Below, piece by piece: positions 31,265 to 41,208 of a stretch of 64,000 bases of DNA. Origin of the DNA: Nitrososphaeraceae archaeon (lineage in GTDB: Archaea > Thermoproteota > Nitrososphaeria > Nitrososphaerales > Nitrososphaeraceae); assembly GCA_021325295.1 (NCBI GenBank), contig JAJPHM010000013.1, positions 1 through 64,000 on the forward strand, given 5' to 3'. Each line of letters opens with the position of its first letter. Position 1 is the first letter of the stretch. The notes under the pieces were generated by a model. It searched no databases and was not told the origin of the DNA. It worked only from the letters and a program-made list of their open reading frames with translations. The translations under genes were made by a program, and so were the position numbers.

Positions 31265-31900
31265 ATGGACCTTCTGGGCCTGAGCATCTCCGCATTTATA
31301 GGAAGATTTGCCTTTTCCGGTTACAGCAGCATTGGAAGTCCGACTCTGCTGCGCCTGACATTTGCCTTCTGTGCAATAGCAGTCGGATTTGCGATACTAC
31401 TAGGTTCGCTCTTTGCCGGGTCAGAGCAATATTACCGGCTGATGCTTACAGTGGGCCTAGGCTTTCAGGCAATAGGCTACTTTTTTATTGCATTTTCGCA
31501 CAGCCTCAAGTCGTTTGATTTTGTCCGAAGGCCAAAAGGATACCATATGTCATTCTTTTTCGCGCCACTAGTTACTGCCTTTATAATACCCGGTAATTCA
31601 ATAGAACATCTCATAAGGTCAATTTCTTTTATTCTACTAGTATATGTGTCTATTGAAACAATGGCCTCGTATATGCAGACTAGAAAGACCAGCACTCTGC
31701 TGCTGGGTTCAGGGTTGGGGCTATTGGCGACATCTGAGCTGATGGCTTGGTATAATTTCATATTTCCTGGGTCTATCTTTTACTATATCGCAATAAGCAT
31801 CAAAGTTGCAGGGTTTGCAATGATCTTCATACCGTTCTCGAGATTTGGCATGAAAAGTGGATTGGGCAGGGTGAACCCTCAGGTTGGCAGTGGCATATAG
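31265..31900 (+). CDS. Seven-helix membrane protein
   Basis: About 211 residues from ATG at 31265 (TTG at 31241 is an alternative). Seven hydrophobic segments with short polar loops. No retinal-binding Lys is apparent in the last helix, so it is not clearly a rhodopsin. Overlaps the next winged-helix gene by 17 bases, so a membrane sensor paired with a regulator is possible. Confidence 0.65.
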   Translation: MDLLGLSISAFIGRFAFSGYSSIGSPTLLRLTFAFCAIAVGFAILLGSLFAGSEQYYRLMLTVGLGFQAIGYFFIAFSHSLKSFDFVRRPKGYHMSFFFAPLVTAFIIPGNSIEHLIRSISFILLVYVSIETMASYMQTRKTSTLLLGSGLGLLATSELMAWYNFIFPGSIFYYIAISIKVAGFAMIFIPFSRFGMKSGLGRVNPQVGSGI

Positions 31901-32177
31901 AACTCATGTAAGCATCATAGCAGATATACTGCTGACTGCAAAAGAATACAGCTATGAGGGACGCGACAATGGTGCTACAGTAACCAATCTCATCAGAAGA
32001 GCTAATGTTCCCTACCAGAGGCTAAGCTCGATTGTCTCGCAGCTGACAAGATCAGGTCTTTTGCAGACTATTCCAGATAATTCAACAAAATATCGTATTA
32101 GCGATAAGGGAATAGAATTTCTCAATGCCTACACTGACTTTAAGGACTTCGCAGAAAACTTTGGGCTAAAAGTTTAG
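31884..32177 (+). CDS. Winged-helix regulator
   Basis: 97 residues. Seen: IIADILLTAKEYS, GATVTNLIRRANVPYQRLSSIVSQLTRSGLL, then YRISDKGIEFLNAYTDF. This is the typical archaeal wHTH domain. The TTG start at 31884 overlaps the upstream membrane gene. May transmit its signal; inference from overlap. Confidence 0.8.
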   Translation: MAVAYRTHVSIIADILLTAKEYSYEGRDNGATVTNLIRRANVPYQRLSSIVSQLTRSGLLQTIPDNSTKYRISDKGIEFLNAYTDFKDFAENFGLKV

Positions 32178-32217
32178 TCTAGTCGATTTGCGGCAGGTTA
32201 TAGTGCGGTGCAATAGA

Positions 32218-32310
32218 CTACTCGTCATCGCCTTCAAACTCGTCCTCATCTTCTTCGTCTATGTCGTCTTCGTCAGCAAACTCGTCATCCAGATCTTCGT
32301 CTCCTGACAT
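32218..32310 (-). CDS. Highly acidic mini-protein (about 30 residues)
   Basis: From ATG at 32310 the frame reads SGDEDLDDEFADEDD then acid-rich residues to a TAG at 32220. About two-thirds of the residues are Asp or Glu. A TATA-like CTTATAAT lies near 32340, so the message would be nearly leaderless. A seven-residue longer form from an upstream ATG is possible. Function unknown; acid-rich peptides occur as tails on thaumarchaeal proteins. Confidence 0.4.
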   Translation of the reverse strand: MSGDEDLDDEFADEDDIDEEDEDEFEGDDE

Positions 32311-32321
32311 GTCAGGAGACG
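32298..32321. repeat. Perfect 24-bp palindrome
   Basis: Arms CGTCTCCTGACA and TGTCAGGAGACG with no spacer, perfectly self-complementary over 24 bases. The central ACATGT contains the ATG of the acidic mini-protein on the minus strand. Confidence 0.75.
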
Positions 32322-32707
32322 AGGAGAGCATGTTAATTATAAGCATTTTGCCTAGTAAGCAGCCAGACGACATCTGCTGGCCACTTCTGGGGCATGATAA
32401 AAGTCCAATGAGTCATAGGCAGAGTAACGAACGGCTATTTTATGCAGTATCGGCCTGAACTGTTTTAGAAGTGGACATGCCTTCAGAGATTATGCACAGG
32501 CATATGCCCAAGGTGCATCTCATCACCGGTTTTCTATTGCGATCAGCACTCATTATGACCTCACTATGCAAACTATAGGGGTGCAAGCACTTGTTACATA
32601 GTGGCTCATTATACAATGTATTATCTTTTGGTTCGAGGATGTATTAAGCTAGCTGGCTTGTCCGCAGTGGACAAATTAAATTTTTATACTTCAGTAACGC
32701 ATCGGTA
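32322..32707. other. Spacer without gene
   Basis: No ORF of note. A TATA-like TTTTTATACTT (about 32683-32693) precedes the gene at 32708. Confidence 0.4.
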
Positions 32708-32923
32708 ATGATCAAGATGGGCCGAGTCGACAAGGGAGTCAATTGCAGCGTCGATGGGTGCGACAAAATGGCTGAACGTTCAATGAGTGGCAGCAAGGCC
32801 ACAATGGCCACTAGCATGGGTCTTGGAGCTGCAAAGCGGGTATACCTGTGTAAGGACCATTATAAAGAATGGAAGAAGGAAACAAAGCAAGATAGAGAGA
32901 ATGAGCGAGCTAGATGGGGATAG
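32708..32923 (+). CDS. Small Cys/His putative metal-binding protein
   Basis: 71 residues with VNCSVDGCDKMAERS and LCKDHYKEWKKETK, giving CxxxxC...CxxH, a likely zinc-binding C3H set. The middle is Gly/Met/Ser-rich. Similar small proteins are common in Thaumarchaeota; function unknown. Confidence 0.6.
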   Translation: MIKMGRVDKGVNCSVDGCDKMAERSMSGSKATMATSMGLGAAKRVYLCKDHYKEWKKETKQDRENERARWG

Positions 32924-33074
32924 ATAAAAGGCAGGCAGGTATCTAGATAAGGGGAGCTACCGATCCACTTTATGCCTTCTCATCAACCTTGTCACTTATC
33001 AAGCAGTGTCTAGGCCCTTCAAAGCGCAATTGACAAGCCTTTAATTTGGCTAGAGTGGGTATTTGCTGATAATA

Positions 33075-35006
33075 ATGCGTATTCTGCAACTACATTCTGA
33101 TTTTATCGAGTATGAGCCTATCGCCAAGGAAATAAAGCTAGCAGAGGATCTTGATTCAAAATCCAAAGTCCGGCTTGATGATCTTGTTGTCGTTTTTATT
33201 GCTGTAGAGAATGCAGACGATGAGAGCATTGCAAAGGCAGCAGCTGACGAGATTGAAAAGTACCTTGGCACAATAAAAAGCAACAAGGTGTTGCTCTATC
33301 CATATGCGCACCTGAGCTCAAACCTTGCTGCTCCGTCGCAGGCAGTCGCAGTAATAAAGTCGCTTGAGAACCTGCTAGCCTCAGCAGGAAATATCAAAGT
33401 ATTCAGGGCACCGTTTGGATGGACAAAGGCTTTTGACATCAAGGTGAAGGGTCACCCGCTTGCAGAGAACTCGCGGGCATTTTCAAGGCAAGAAGGAAAA
33501 TTGACTGAAGCTGAAAGCAAAGGAGGGAGCAGTACGGCTGAAAAAATCATATCAAATGAACAGGTAGAGAAGGTCTCTTCTGCTCTGAAGGCAGAAGAGA
33601 GACTGCAGTCTTTCTGGTACATCCTCCAACCCGGAGGGCAGATGATTCCAGTCAGCGAATACCTGTTCAGAAAGCAGGATCAGAACCTCCAAATCCTTTC
33701 AAATTATGAAATGGCAAAAAAGAGAGCAGTTGATGAGCAGCCAGCGCACGTCAGATTGATGAAAAAGCTTGCAATAGCTGATTATGAACCCGCTTCAGAT
33801 GTTGGCAATATGCGGTACTACCCAAAGGGCAGGCTTATGAAATCACTCATCGAGCAATACGTCACAAAGCGGGTCATGGAATACGGCGGAATAGAGGTAG
33901 AGACGCCCATAATGTATGACTCAAAGCACCCGTCGATGGAAAGTTACTTTAATCGATTTCCAGCCAGACAGTACAATATTACTGCAGATAACAAACAACT
34001 CTTCCTCAGGTTTGCGGCCTGCTTTGGGCAGTTCTTGATGGCCAAGGACTTCCAGATATCCTACAGAAACCTGCCGCTAAAGCTATATGAACTTACGAGG
34101 TACAGTTTCAGGAGGGAAAAAAGCGGCGAATTGGTTGGACTGAGGCGCCTTAGGGCATTTACTATGCCTGACTGCCATGCTCTCTGCAGAGACTTGGATC
34201 AGGCAAAGCAGGAGTTTAGCAAAAGATTCGAATTATCTATAAGCGTACTTGATGCCCTCGGCCTTACGACAGAGGATGTCGAGATGGCCATAAGGTTCAC
34301 AGAGGAGTTTTACAATGGAAACAAGGATTTTGTACATGGGTTGGTAGACAGATTTGGCAAGCCTGTCTTGGTAGAGATGTGGAAAGAGAGGTTCTTTTAC
34401 TTTATCCTGAAATGGGAGTTCAATTATGTCGACGCTCTTGGTAAGGCGTCTGCTCTGTCGACGGACCAGATAGATGTAGAGAATGGCAAGCGTTACGGAA
34501 TTGAATTCGTGGACGAAGACGGCAGCAAAAAGAACCCCATAATATTGCACAATTCACCAAGCGGAGCTGTAGAACGGGTCATCTATGCTCTGCTGGAAAA
34601 GTCTGCCAAGGTGGCAAAAGCTGGCCAGGTGCCGTCTTTTCCTCTATGGCTTGCACATACCCAGGTGCGCGTGATTCCTGTCAGCAAGCAACACATGGCA
34701 TTTTGCGAAAAGATTGCTGCAGAGCTTGACAGCAACCAGATACGCACAGATATAGACGATAGGGACGAATCTATCGGGAAAAAGATAAGAGAGTCAGAGA
34801 TTGAATGGATCCGTTATACTCTTGTAATCGGAGACAAGGAGCTTAATTCAGAAAAAATCGCCGTCAGAGACAGAAACGAAGGCAGACAGCGAGAAATGTC
34901 GTTGCGTGAGCTTGTACACGAGATACAGGCACAGACAAAGGGCAAGCCTTACCTTCCGCTTAACTTGCCAAGGTATCTTTCAATCAGGCCGCAGATAATG
35001 GTCTAA
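33075..35006 (+). CDS. thrS: Threonyl-tRNA synthetase (archaeal type)
   Basis: 643 residues from the ATG at 33075 (an upstream TTG at 33063 would add four). N-terminal about 140 residues (MRILQLHSDFIEYEP...) are the archaeal editing domain related to D-aminoacyl-tRNA deacylase. The class II core follows with EQYVTKRVMEYGGIEVETPI, YELTRYSFRREKSGELVGLRRLRAFTMPD and the anticodon-binding domain at the end (IPVSKQHMAFCEKIAAELD). All parts appear intact. Confidence 0.94.
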   Translation: MRILQLHSDFIEYEPIAKEIKLAEDLDSKSKVRLDDLVVVFIAVENADDESIAKAAADEIEKYLGTIKSNKVLLYPYAHLSSNLAAPSQAVAVIKSLENLLASAGNIKVFRAPFGWTKAFDIKVKGHPLAENSRAFSRQEGKLTEAESKGGSSTAEKIISNEQVEKVSSALKAEERLQSFWYILQPGGQMIPVSEYLFRKQDQNLQILSNYEMAKKRAVDEQPAHVRLMKKLAIADYEPASDVGNMRYYPKGRLMKSLIEQYVTKRVMEYGGIEVETPIMYDSKHPSMESYFNRFPARQYNITADNKQLFLRFAACFGQFLMAKDFQISYRNLPLKLYELTRYSFRREKSGELVGLRRLRAFTMPDCHALCRDLDQAKQEFSKRFELSISVLDALGLTTEDVEMAIRFTEEFYNGNKDFVHGLVDRFGKPVLVEMWKERFFYFILKWEFNYVDALGKASALSTDQIDVENGKRYGIEFVDEDGSKKNPIILHNSPSGAVERVIYALLEKSAKVAKAGQVPSFPLWLAHTQVRVIPVSKQHMAFCEKIAAELDSNQIRTDIDDRDESIGKKIRESEIEWIRYTLVIGDKELNSEKIAVRDRNEGRQREMSLRELVHEIQAQTKGKPYLPLNLPRYLSIRPQIMV

Positions 35007-35061
35007 GTAAGTTCATAAGGCAAGCGAGGGAATCTGACCGCCAGTTTATTTTTCTGCTTTT

Positions 35062-36243
35062 CTATTTGTTTCCTATCTCTATGAGTTCCTTTTCAAACTC
35101 CGATATCTCTTCAAGCCCATCTTCTCTAACTATAAAGTTTCTTTCATACAGAATGGGACCATACTCTGTGGTCGTAAACCATTCCGGTGCAATCACCATT
35201 CCAGGCTGCAGGGAGATATCCGGTGACGTAAAGGAGCCAAAATAGGGCGGCTCAACCATTTCATATCCTAGATTATGGCCAAGGAAAATCTCCGGGTCAA
35301 GTGGGTTGGATACACCGTGTTTTTTCATCGTAGCCAAGACCTTTCTTGATATGTCCCGAAATGACTCTCCAACTTTGAAGTGGGTTATACCTTCGTCATA
35401 GACTTTTTTCATTGTATCAAATGTTTGCCTCTGTTTTGAATTGGCACTGCCGTATACCATGAGCTGATCATAGTCAGCATGGTATCCATTGTAAACAGCT
35501 CCTCCATCGACCCACTGCACGTCTCCGTCTTTTACTAGCCTGTCTGGGTACTGCTTCTTGAAAAGTGCATAAGAAGGGTGAGTCCACACCAGAGCATTGC
35601 CTGACTCAGTCGATCCGCATTCAAACTGAAAGCGCTCCATCATAGCAGTCAATTCTACTTCATTCATGCCCTTTCTCACCGCAGAAAAGAACTTGGCAAA
35701 GGCCCTATTCTGAATGTCAGCTGCTATTCGAAGAAACTCTATCTCTCTGGGGCTCTTTATCATCCTGAGAAGCTGAAAAACCGAGGTGGCATCAATTATT
35801 CTCGTATCCTTTAGTTTTGTTTGTATAAACTGGTATTGTGGAACAGACAACGATTCATAGTCACCTAAATCAAACCCAATTTTTTGACCGCTGCCGGCAA
35901 GGCCAGCTTTTCTGAGAGCATCAATCAGAGTCGGCGGCCTGTCTGCTGTTGGGTGATGAGTTACAATCCTGCTGATGGTGGTCTCTTTTTCATATGATTC
36001 TATGGCTCCAGCATTTCCAACAGCCATTACCTCCCCTGATCTTGGAATGATTATCCATGGATAGCTTGCGGCATGTATAAACTCGGGGGTCTTTCTGTGT
36101 GATGGTGAGCCAATATACCCGGATGTCCAAAAGATATTTACCGGCGCGAAGGCAACTACTGCATCAAGACCTTGCTTTGCAATTGCCTTTCTTACCCTGT
36201 CATGGCGGCTTTCAAACTCTGATCCTGGAAAAAGAGGTTTCAT
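35062..36243 (-). CDS. M24 Xaa-Pro peptidase family protein
   Basis: 393 residues. N-terminal creatinase-like domain (FAPVNIFWTSGYIGSPSHRK) and C-terminal pita-bread domain with metal ligands: Asp in WVDGGAVY, Asp in HADYDQLMVYG, His in LGHNLGYEMVEPPY, Glu in IAPEWFT and the last Glu in LYERNFIV. So an active two-metal aminopeptidase P/prolidase-like enzyme is likely; exact substrate open. Confidence 0.85.
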   Translation of the reverse strand: MKPLFPGSEFESRHDRVRKAIAKQGLDAVVAFAPVNIFWTSGYIGSPSHRKTPEFIHAASYPWIIIPRSGEVMAVGNAGAIESYEKETTISRIVTHHPTADRPPTLIDALRKAGLAGSGQKIGFDLGDYESLSVPQYQFIQTKLKDTRIIDATSVFQLLRMIKSPREIEFLRIAADIQNRAFAKFFSAVRKGMNEVELTAMMERFQFECGSTESGNALVWTHPSYALFKKQYPDRLVKDGDVQWVDGGAVYNGYHADYDQLMVYGSANSKQRQTFDTMKKVYDEGITHFKVGESFRDISRKVLATMKKHGVSNPLDPEIFLGHNLGYEMVEPPYFGSFTSPDISLQPGMVIAPEWFTTTEYGPILYERNFIVREDGLEEISEFEKELIEIGNK

Positions 36244-36522
36244 ACTAGGTCTCCTTCGCCTTCTGTTCTGCCCAAAATCCCACCAATTGCATGCGCTGAT
36301 GCAGGGACGATAATAATGGTGCTTGCAGACATTTTGACATGGTTATTATGGCATTCTATTAAAAGTAGTGGCAATCTGACCGACAAGAGTGATATCTATT
36401 ATATTCTCTCGGAAAAGAGAGGGCAAGACAGATAGATATTATTATTGGTGAACTGATTAGGCTTGATACTTTACTTATGCCAATAAAGTAGTTCAACGGT
36501 GTCATGACCCAATTTCTGTTTC

Positions 36523-37470
36523 TTACTTTTTGGCTTTGCTGACATATTCTCTGCATAGTATCCTCAAAAGGGTCTCTGTAGCCAGTGTGCCCTCTCTATA
36601 ATCGCCATTTTTCAGCCCGACTTCGACCATATCCATTCCGACAAGTTTAGCAGAGGAGTCTATAGATTTGAGAAGGCTCTGAACCTGAAAAGGGTTTAGC
36701 CCAAATGGCTCAGGTGTCCCAGTGCAAGGCACGTAGGGCAAGTCATATACATCGATGTCAAATGAGATGTAGATATTTCTATTTGCTGTAATTCTGCGCA
36801 AGTGCTCTGAAGCTAAGCTAATATCATCGTGAATCTGCCAGGCATCAAAAGTGGTGACGCTATTCTCCTCTGCTATCCGGTTCTCCTCTTTATCTGTCTG
36901 CCGTATCCCAATCTGGATTATATCTTGACCTTTAATGTATTCCATTATATGGTAAAATGGAGTTGTATGGCACATCTGCATGCCCTCATATTGAGGCTTC
37001 ATGTCCCTGTGAGCGTCAAAATGGATAACAAGCGGCCTTTCATCTGCCAGTGCCTTTAGGTGATAATATGCAAGTGTATGTTCTCCACCAAGAATCACCG
37101 GTATCTTGCTTGCTTGGCGAAGTAAGCTGGTTACTCTGGAGACTGATGAATCAATAAATGCCAATATCGCTCTGGTGTTTTGCTTGTTTTTTTCAAGCTT
37201 CAGATCACCAAGGTCATAAATTTTCACAAAATCATAGATATCGGCCCGCTCATCCAACAGGAACGTTTCAATCTGCTGGGCTGATGTTAACCTGATTGCC
37301 TCTGGTCCTTTGGATGTACCTTTGCCAAAACTTGTAGTAGCATCCAGAGGAATGCCATAAACTACTACCTCAGATTCATCAAGAGATATCTTGACCGGTA
37401 TGTCTGCAAAGCCGTAACCAGCAGCTGTCTTTTCTGGAACAGTAAATAACTTTAGGTCAGATTCCAGCAT
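36523..37470 (-). CDS. speB: Agmatinase/arginase family ureohydrolase
   Basis: 315 residues. Metal ligands seen: GGEHTLAYYH, HFDAHRDMK (DAHxD) and ISFDIDVYDL (DxD), with Pro-Gly-Thr-Pro-Glu-Pro-Phe-Gly following as in agmatinases. Would hydrolyse agmatine to putrescine and urea; other guanidino substrates are possible. Between the peptidase and polB on the same strand, with 77 bases to polB. Confidence 0.85.
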   Translation of the reverse strand: MLESDLKLFTVPEKTAAGYGFADIPVKISLDESEVVVYGIPLDATTSFGKGTSKGPEAIRLTSAQQIETFLLDERADIYDFVKIYDLGDLKLEKNKQNTRAILAFIDSSVSRVTSLLRQASKIPVILGGEHTLAYYHLKALADERPLVIHFDAHRDMKPQYEGMQMCHTTPFYHIMEYIKGQDIIQIGIRQTDKEENRIAEENSVTTFDAWQIHDDISLASEHLRRITANRNIYISFDIDVYDLPYVPCTGTPEPFGLNPFQVQSLLKSIDSSAKLVGMDMVEVGLKNGDYREGTLATETLLRILCREYVSKAKK

Positions 37471-37547
37471 ACGCTGAAAGGGAATATGTGCGTAAATAAA
37501 TAGTAGCGGGTGCCCACTTCACTTCTTTCCGTCTTTTTAGTTCAGTT

Positions 37548-40244
37548 CTATTTCTTGCCCCAAAAAAGCTCATCCAAGCTCTGTTGTCTGGGCTTGCCCA
37601 AAACAGACTTGAAGTCAAAATTAAGGGCAGCGAGCACCTGATCAAATGTTGCCTCCATGGCTTCGAGGTATTTCTCTGTATCAATCTCGTCAGCTTTTGC
37701 CAGTTGAACAGGCTTGACTCCATCCGTTGTCTTGGTCTTTACGTATGAAATAATGTCACCTGCCTTTATGTTCTCTCCCTTTTCGACCAGCAGCATCGCT
37801 GCCTTGATATGTTGAGGCAGACCCTTGTACTCCACTTTGGTCTGTGTACCATCTACCATTTGAGACGTAGCGACCTTTTTCCCATAGTCTTTTGGAGATT
37901 TGCCTACCATCACATTGAAGCTTAGGTCCTCCATCGGAATCTTACGAGATTCCAAGTTCTTGGCGTTTTGTTGAATAATATCCTTTATTTTTTCCTTGGC
38001 AGATTCAAAATCCTTTTCTGAATTAACGCTTCCAAGTATCCCCAAGATCTCGTAGAATGCCCTGCGAATGAATGGAGGCGTATGGGATTTTTTGCCCGTC
38101 AGGCCTTTGACATCTACCGTGCCATCGTCTAGCACACCGATATAGTTTTTCTTGAGATCGCTGAACACTACATAGCGGTATTGCTTATCAATTTCAAGGT
38201 CTACACCGAGGCTGTTTCTTGCCCAGCTGGATAGCTCGTCAACGCCTTTTGCAGAAGGGTTTTTCAAAAAGATGCTATCTGTGTCGCCGTATACAACCTG
38301 GGCGCCTATCTCTTTGCATTTATCAATTGTCTTGTTAATAGTATCTCTTCCCAAGGCGGCGGTAGCATCTGCAACAGGAAGGCAGTAGAGCGGGAATATT
38401 TCGGCACCCATGACACCGTAGCTTGCATTGAGGATTACCTTGATTGCCTGACTGACTACATTGTACAAGTTCCGCTCTTCCGGCGGTATAGTCTTGTCCC
38501 TTGCCAGATACTTGTAATAGTTTACCCTAAGGTCGCGCAGAGAGCCTATCAGCAAGGACGTCAGACCCCTGCGCTGTTTGCAGACCCAGTGGGTAGTCTC
38601 TGGTATTCTCTGCGCAGGATCTGTTCTGCAAGATTCATGTGCACAGTTGATGGTTTCATATGAAAGATTGTGCACTTTGATCAAACTGGGATACAAGCTG
38701 GCAAAATCAACTACCACTACATTGAAGTGTATGCCAAGGGTAGGTTCAACTACAAGGCCTCCTCTGTACTTTTTCTCTTTTATAACAGCAGTGGTAGATG
38801 CAGTCCCTTTTGCTTCAAGCTCGTCGCGGCGTGGAATGAGCTCGTTTCTCTGGCGATGCTCGTAATACAGAATCCCTCTTATCCATTGGTTGACGGCAAA
38901 CCGAGCAATATCGTCAAGAGATAGTCTTCCTATCCTTGCAATTACTACCAGTAGCTTTATCAGAAGGTTATCGTTGAAGCTTGTGAGCCTGTATGTCAGG
39001 TCAGCATCTTTAAGGCAGTACTCTGCAAGTTTTTGCATCGATAGCTCGCTGATATCGCCTTCGAATTCGATCTTGGTATCACCGAGTAGGGCTTCGCAGA
39101 TAGAGTTCAGGGTATAATCGGTATATTTGCGGCTGAATGCATAAATTTGAATAGACCTGTTCTGGAAGGTTCGGAAAAGGTCCAGATGCAAGCCATGCTT
39201 TGTGGAGACAGGTTCTGCCTGTGCTCCGCGCTTGATAAAAGATTCTTTCTTGACAAGTAGAGGGATTTCGTCTTTTGGAATGACTTTTCCCTCAGGATCA
39301 ATTTTTGACTCCTGCGACCTTGCATACAGGTAGGGAAGGTCAAAGTCGTCGCCGTTGAATGTAACGATTATGGGATACGAGCCAATGATCTGGAATGTCT
39401 TTTGCAAAAGTTCCCTTTCTGTCCTGCAAACTTCAGCTTCTGGAACAAGTGGTGTGCCGTCATCATGGGCCTTGTTTTCAAGGACCAAGACCTTTCTGAA
39501 CCCATCGCTTGCGACAAATGCAATCGCCGAGACACGCCTTGTTGGATCACGAGGAGATGGCATCTTGCCCTCTTCTGATTCTACCTCGATATCTATTGAA
39601 ACCCTCCTCAAGTTCGGGATGGGCTGGTTCAGAAGCTTTGCCCAATTTGTAATGTACTGCCTTGGTTCTTTCCCAGATTCGCCGCTTTCCTTAATCTTGT
39701 CCCATAGCAGATTCTTTAGCGCGGCTTCGACCTTGTCGGAGATCGGATACTCGAACCAATTTATCTTGTCATCTTTTCTGATGTAATAGGTGCCGGCAAT
39801 AAGGCCTGTATCGTAGAGGTAATTTTCGTGGTATTTTATGTCAGCTTCCCAACAGGTAACTCTCTCTCTTATGCTGTCTTCTCTTCCACCTATTGAAAGC
39901 GGATCTGGGGCGATTATCTTTTCTACCTGAATTTCTTCGTCAAGCAGGATCTCACGCTTTTTTACTTCCTTTTTGGTATACTTTGGGTCCTTTGCAATTA
40001 TCTCGTCGAGCTGACCTGCAAACTGCATTTTTGTGTAGCAATATGGCTTGTGGTCGGTTCTATCGCGCCACAGATAGATAGTGTTGTCCTGAGGATCATA
40101 AAACTTCAGATAGACCTTTCTCTCCTCGCCAGAGTAGACTGCAGAGAGCAGCAACGCCGGTCGGCCCTCTGGCAGCTCCGGTAGATCATCAAGTCTCTTT
40201 CTCTTGCTACTGCTATCCTTCTCAGCCAAAACCTCTTGGGCCAA
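37548..40244 (-). CDS. polB: Family B DNA polymerase
   Basis: 898 residues. 3'-5' exonuclease: RVSIDIEVES (Exo I, about 218), VTFNGDDFDLPY (Exo II), YCLKDADL (Exo III). Polymerase: DFASLYPSL (motif A, about 510), KVILNASYGVMG (motif B), VYGDTDS (motif C, about 648). All catalytic residues are present. Replicative or repair polymerase of the archaeal PolB type. Divergent to nurA across 110 bases, an obvious replication and repair neighbourhood. Confidence 0.96.
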   Translation of the reverse strand: MAQEVLAEKDSSSKRKRLDDLPELPEGRPALLLSAVYSGEERKVYLKFYDPQDNTIYLWRDRTDHKPYCYTKMQFAGQLDEIIAKDPKYTKKEVKKREILLDEEIQVEKIIAPDPLSIGGREDSIRERVTCWEADIKYHENYLYDTGLIAGTYYIRKDDKINWFEYPISDKVEAALKNLLWDKIKESGESGKEPRQYITNWAKLLNQPIPNLRRVSIDIEVESEEGKMPSPRDPTRRVSAIAFVASDGFRKVLVLENKAHDDGTPLVPEAEVCRTERELLQKTFQIIGSYPIIVTFNGDDFDLPYLYARSQESKIDPEGKVIPKDEIPLLVKKESFIKRGAQAEPVSTKHGLHLDLFRTFQNRSIQIYAFSRKYTDYTLNSICEALLGDTKIEFEGDISELSMQKLAEYCLKDADLTYRLTSFNDNLLIKLLVVIARIGRLSLDDIARFAVNQWIRGILYYEHRQRNELIPRRDELEAKGTASTTAVIKEKKYRGGLVVEPTLGIHFNVVVVDFASLYPSLIKVHNLSYETINCAHESCRTDPAQRIPETTHWVCKQRRGLTSLLIGSLRDLRVNYYKYLARDKTIPPEERNLYNVVSQAIKVILNASYGVMGAEIFPLYCLPVADATAALGRDTINKTIDKCKEIGAQVVYGDTDSIFLKNPSAKGVDELSSWARNSLGVDLEIDKQYRYVVFSDLKKNYIGVLDDGTVDVKGLTGKKSHTPPFIRRAFYEILGILGSVNSEKDFESAKEKIKDIIQQNAKNLESRKIPMEDLSFNVMVGKSPKDYGKKVATSQMVDGTQTKVEYKGLPQHIKAAMLLVEKGENIKAGDIISYVKTKTTDGVKPVQLAKADEIDTEKYLEAMEATFDQVLAALNFDFKSVLGKPRQQSLDELFWGKK

Positions 40245-40356
40245 ATCGTGCTAGGTTCTTTTAGATTCTAAATCATATTAAATGTTGCATCTCTTCTAGA
40301 CAGCAAGTGAGCAGCATCAATTTACTTTTAAATGAGAGCCTGTTAGCAAGCGTTGG

Positions 40357-41208
40357 TTGCTCAAGGAAATTTACTTTGGAGCCATCAGAGAGCACAAAGA
40401 CAAGATTGCGCAGATAAAGGATTCTGATTTTGGCAAGATACTGTCAGAAGCATCGTCTCGATGGATCTGTTATGAACCATCTCCAACAGGTTGCACTACA
40501 GCAGGAGTGGATAGCAGCTGGAACAAGCGTGCATTTCAGGGATTGGACCTATACGTGGTGGATGCAGCTGCAGTAACAGCCAAGAATGAAGTTCTAGCAT
40601 CAGAGTGGGAAACTAACTTTGGCTTGGCAAGAAGCGAGCTACTGGAGCAAAAAGCCATGTTGATGGAGATGACCGTTCTGGAAAAAGCCAGCAGACGGGT
40701 CGATATAGTTTGCGTTGATGGTTCCCTTGTCCCGAGGATAGCCAAAAGTTCTGCTGCCGTCGCATCAGAAACCTTGAAAGTTGCCACAAGATGCTCAAAT
40801 GCAATTTTTGTTTCAAAAACCTCTGACAGCAGAATCCAGTTTGCCAACTTGAATTCAAAAGCTGGCGACATTTACTACTTTAACCACGCTACAAAGTCTC
40901 CGGGGTTCAGCCGGCCAGTAAAGAACCTGCAATCTGGAAATTTTGGAAGTATAGTGGTGGTAGAATTTTATGCCAGAATAAAAGAGCATACGCCAATAAT
41001 CAAAGTTCAGACAATCATCTCGGATGCCAGCGAACAAGAAATCAAAAAACTGCTTGATATGCTCTGCTACCGGAGTGTAGCCGGATATCCATACTGCCTG
41101 AGGTTGGCACATGATACCTGCAAGATAAGCAATGAAGATATAGACAGGCTAGCAAGCATATATGGCCTACAAAATGAGCCGGGGGCAAGGGAAGTTTTAA
41201 ATGAATGA
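40357..41208 (+). CDS. nurA: DNA nuclease NurA
   Basis: 283 residues from TTG at 40357. Seen: TTAGVDSSWNKRAFQGLDLYVVDAA (the acidic residue pair of the RNase H-like active site), IVCVDGSLVP, and late IKEHTPIIKVQ. This matches NurA, the 5'-3' nuclease that works with HerA in end resection. It overlaps herA by 8 bases, so the two are translated together. Confidence 0.85.
   Translation: MLKEIYFGAIREHKDKIAQIKDSDFGKILSEASSRWICYEPSPTGCTTAGVDSSWNKRAFQGLDLYVVDAAAVTAKNEVLASEWETNFGLARSELLEQKAMLMEMTVLEKASRRVDIVCVDGSLVPRIAKSSAAVASETLKVATRCSNAIFVSKTSDSRIQFANLNSKAGDIYYFNHATKSPGFSRPVKNLQSGNFGSIVVVEFYARIKEHTPIIKVQTIISDASEQEIKKLLDMLCYRSVAGYPYCLRLAHDTCKISNEDIDRLASIYGLQNEPGAREVLNE

Noticed and set aside
32261-32458. 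65-codon plus-strand frame
   Set aside because: It is the complement of the acidic mini-protein region (Ser-rich shadow).
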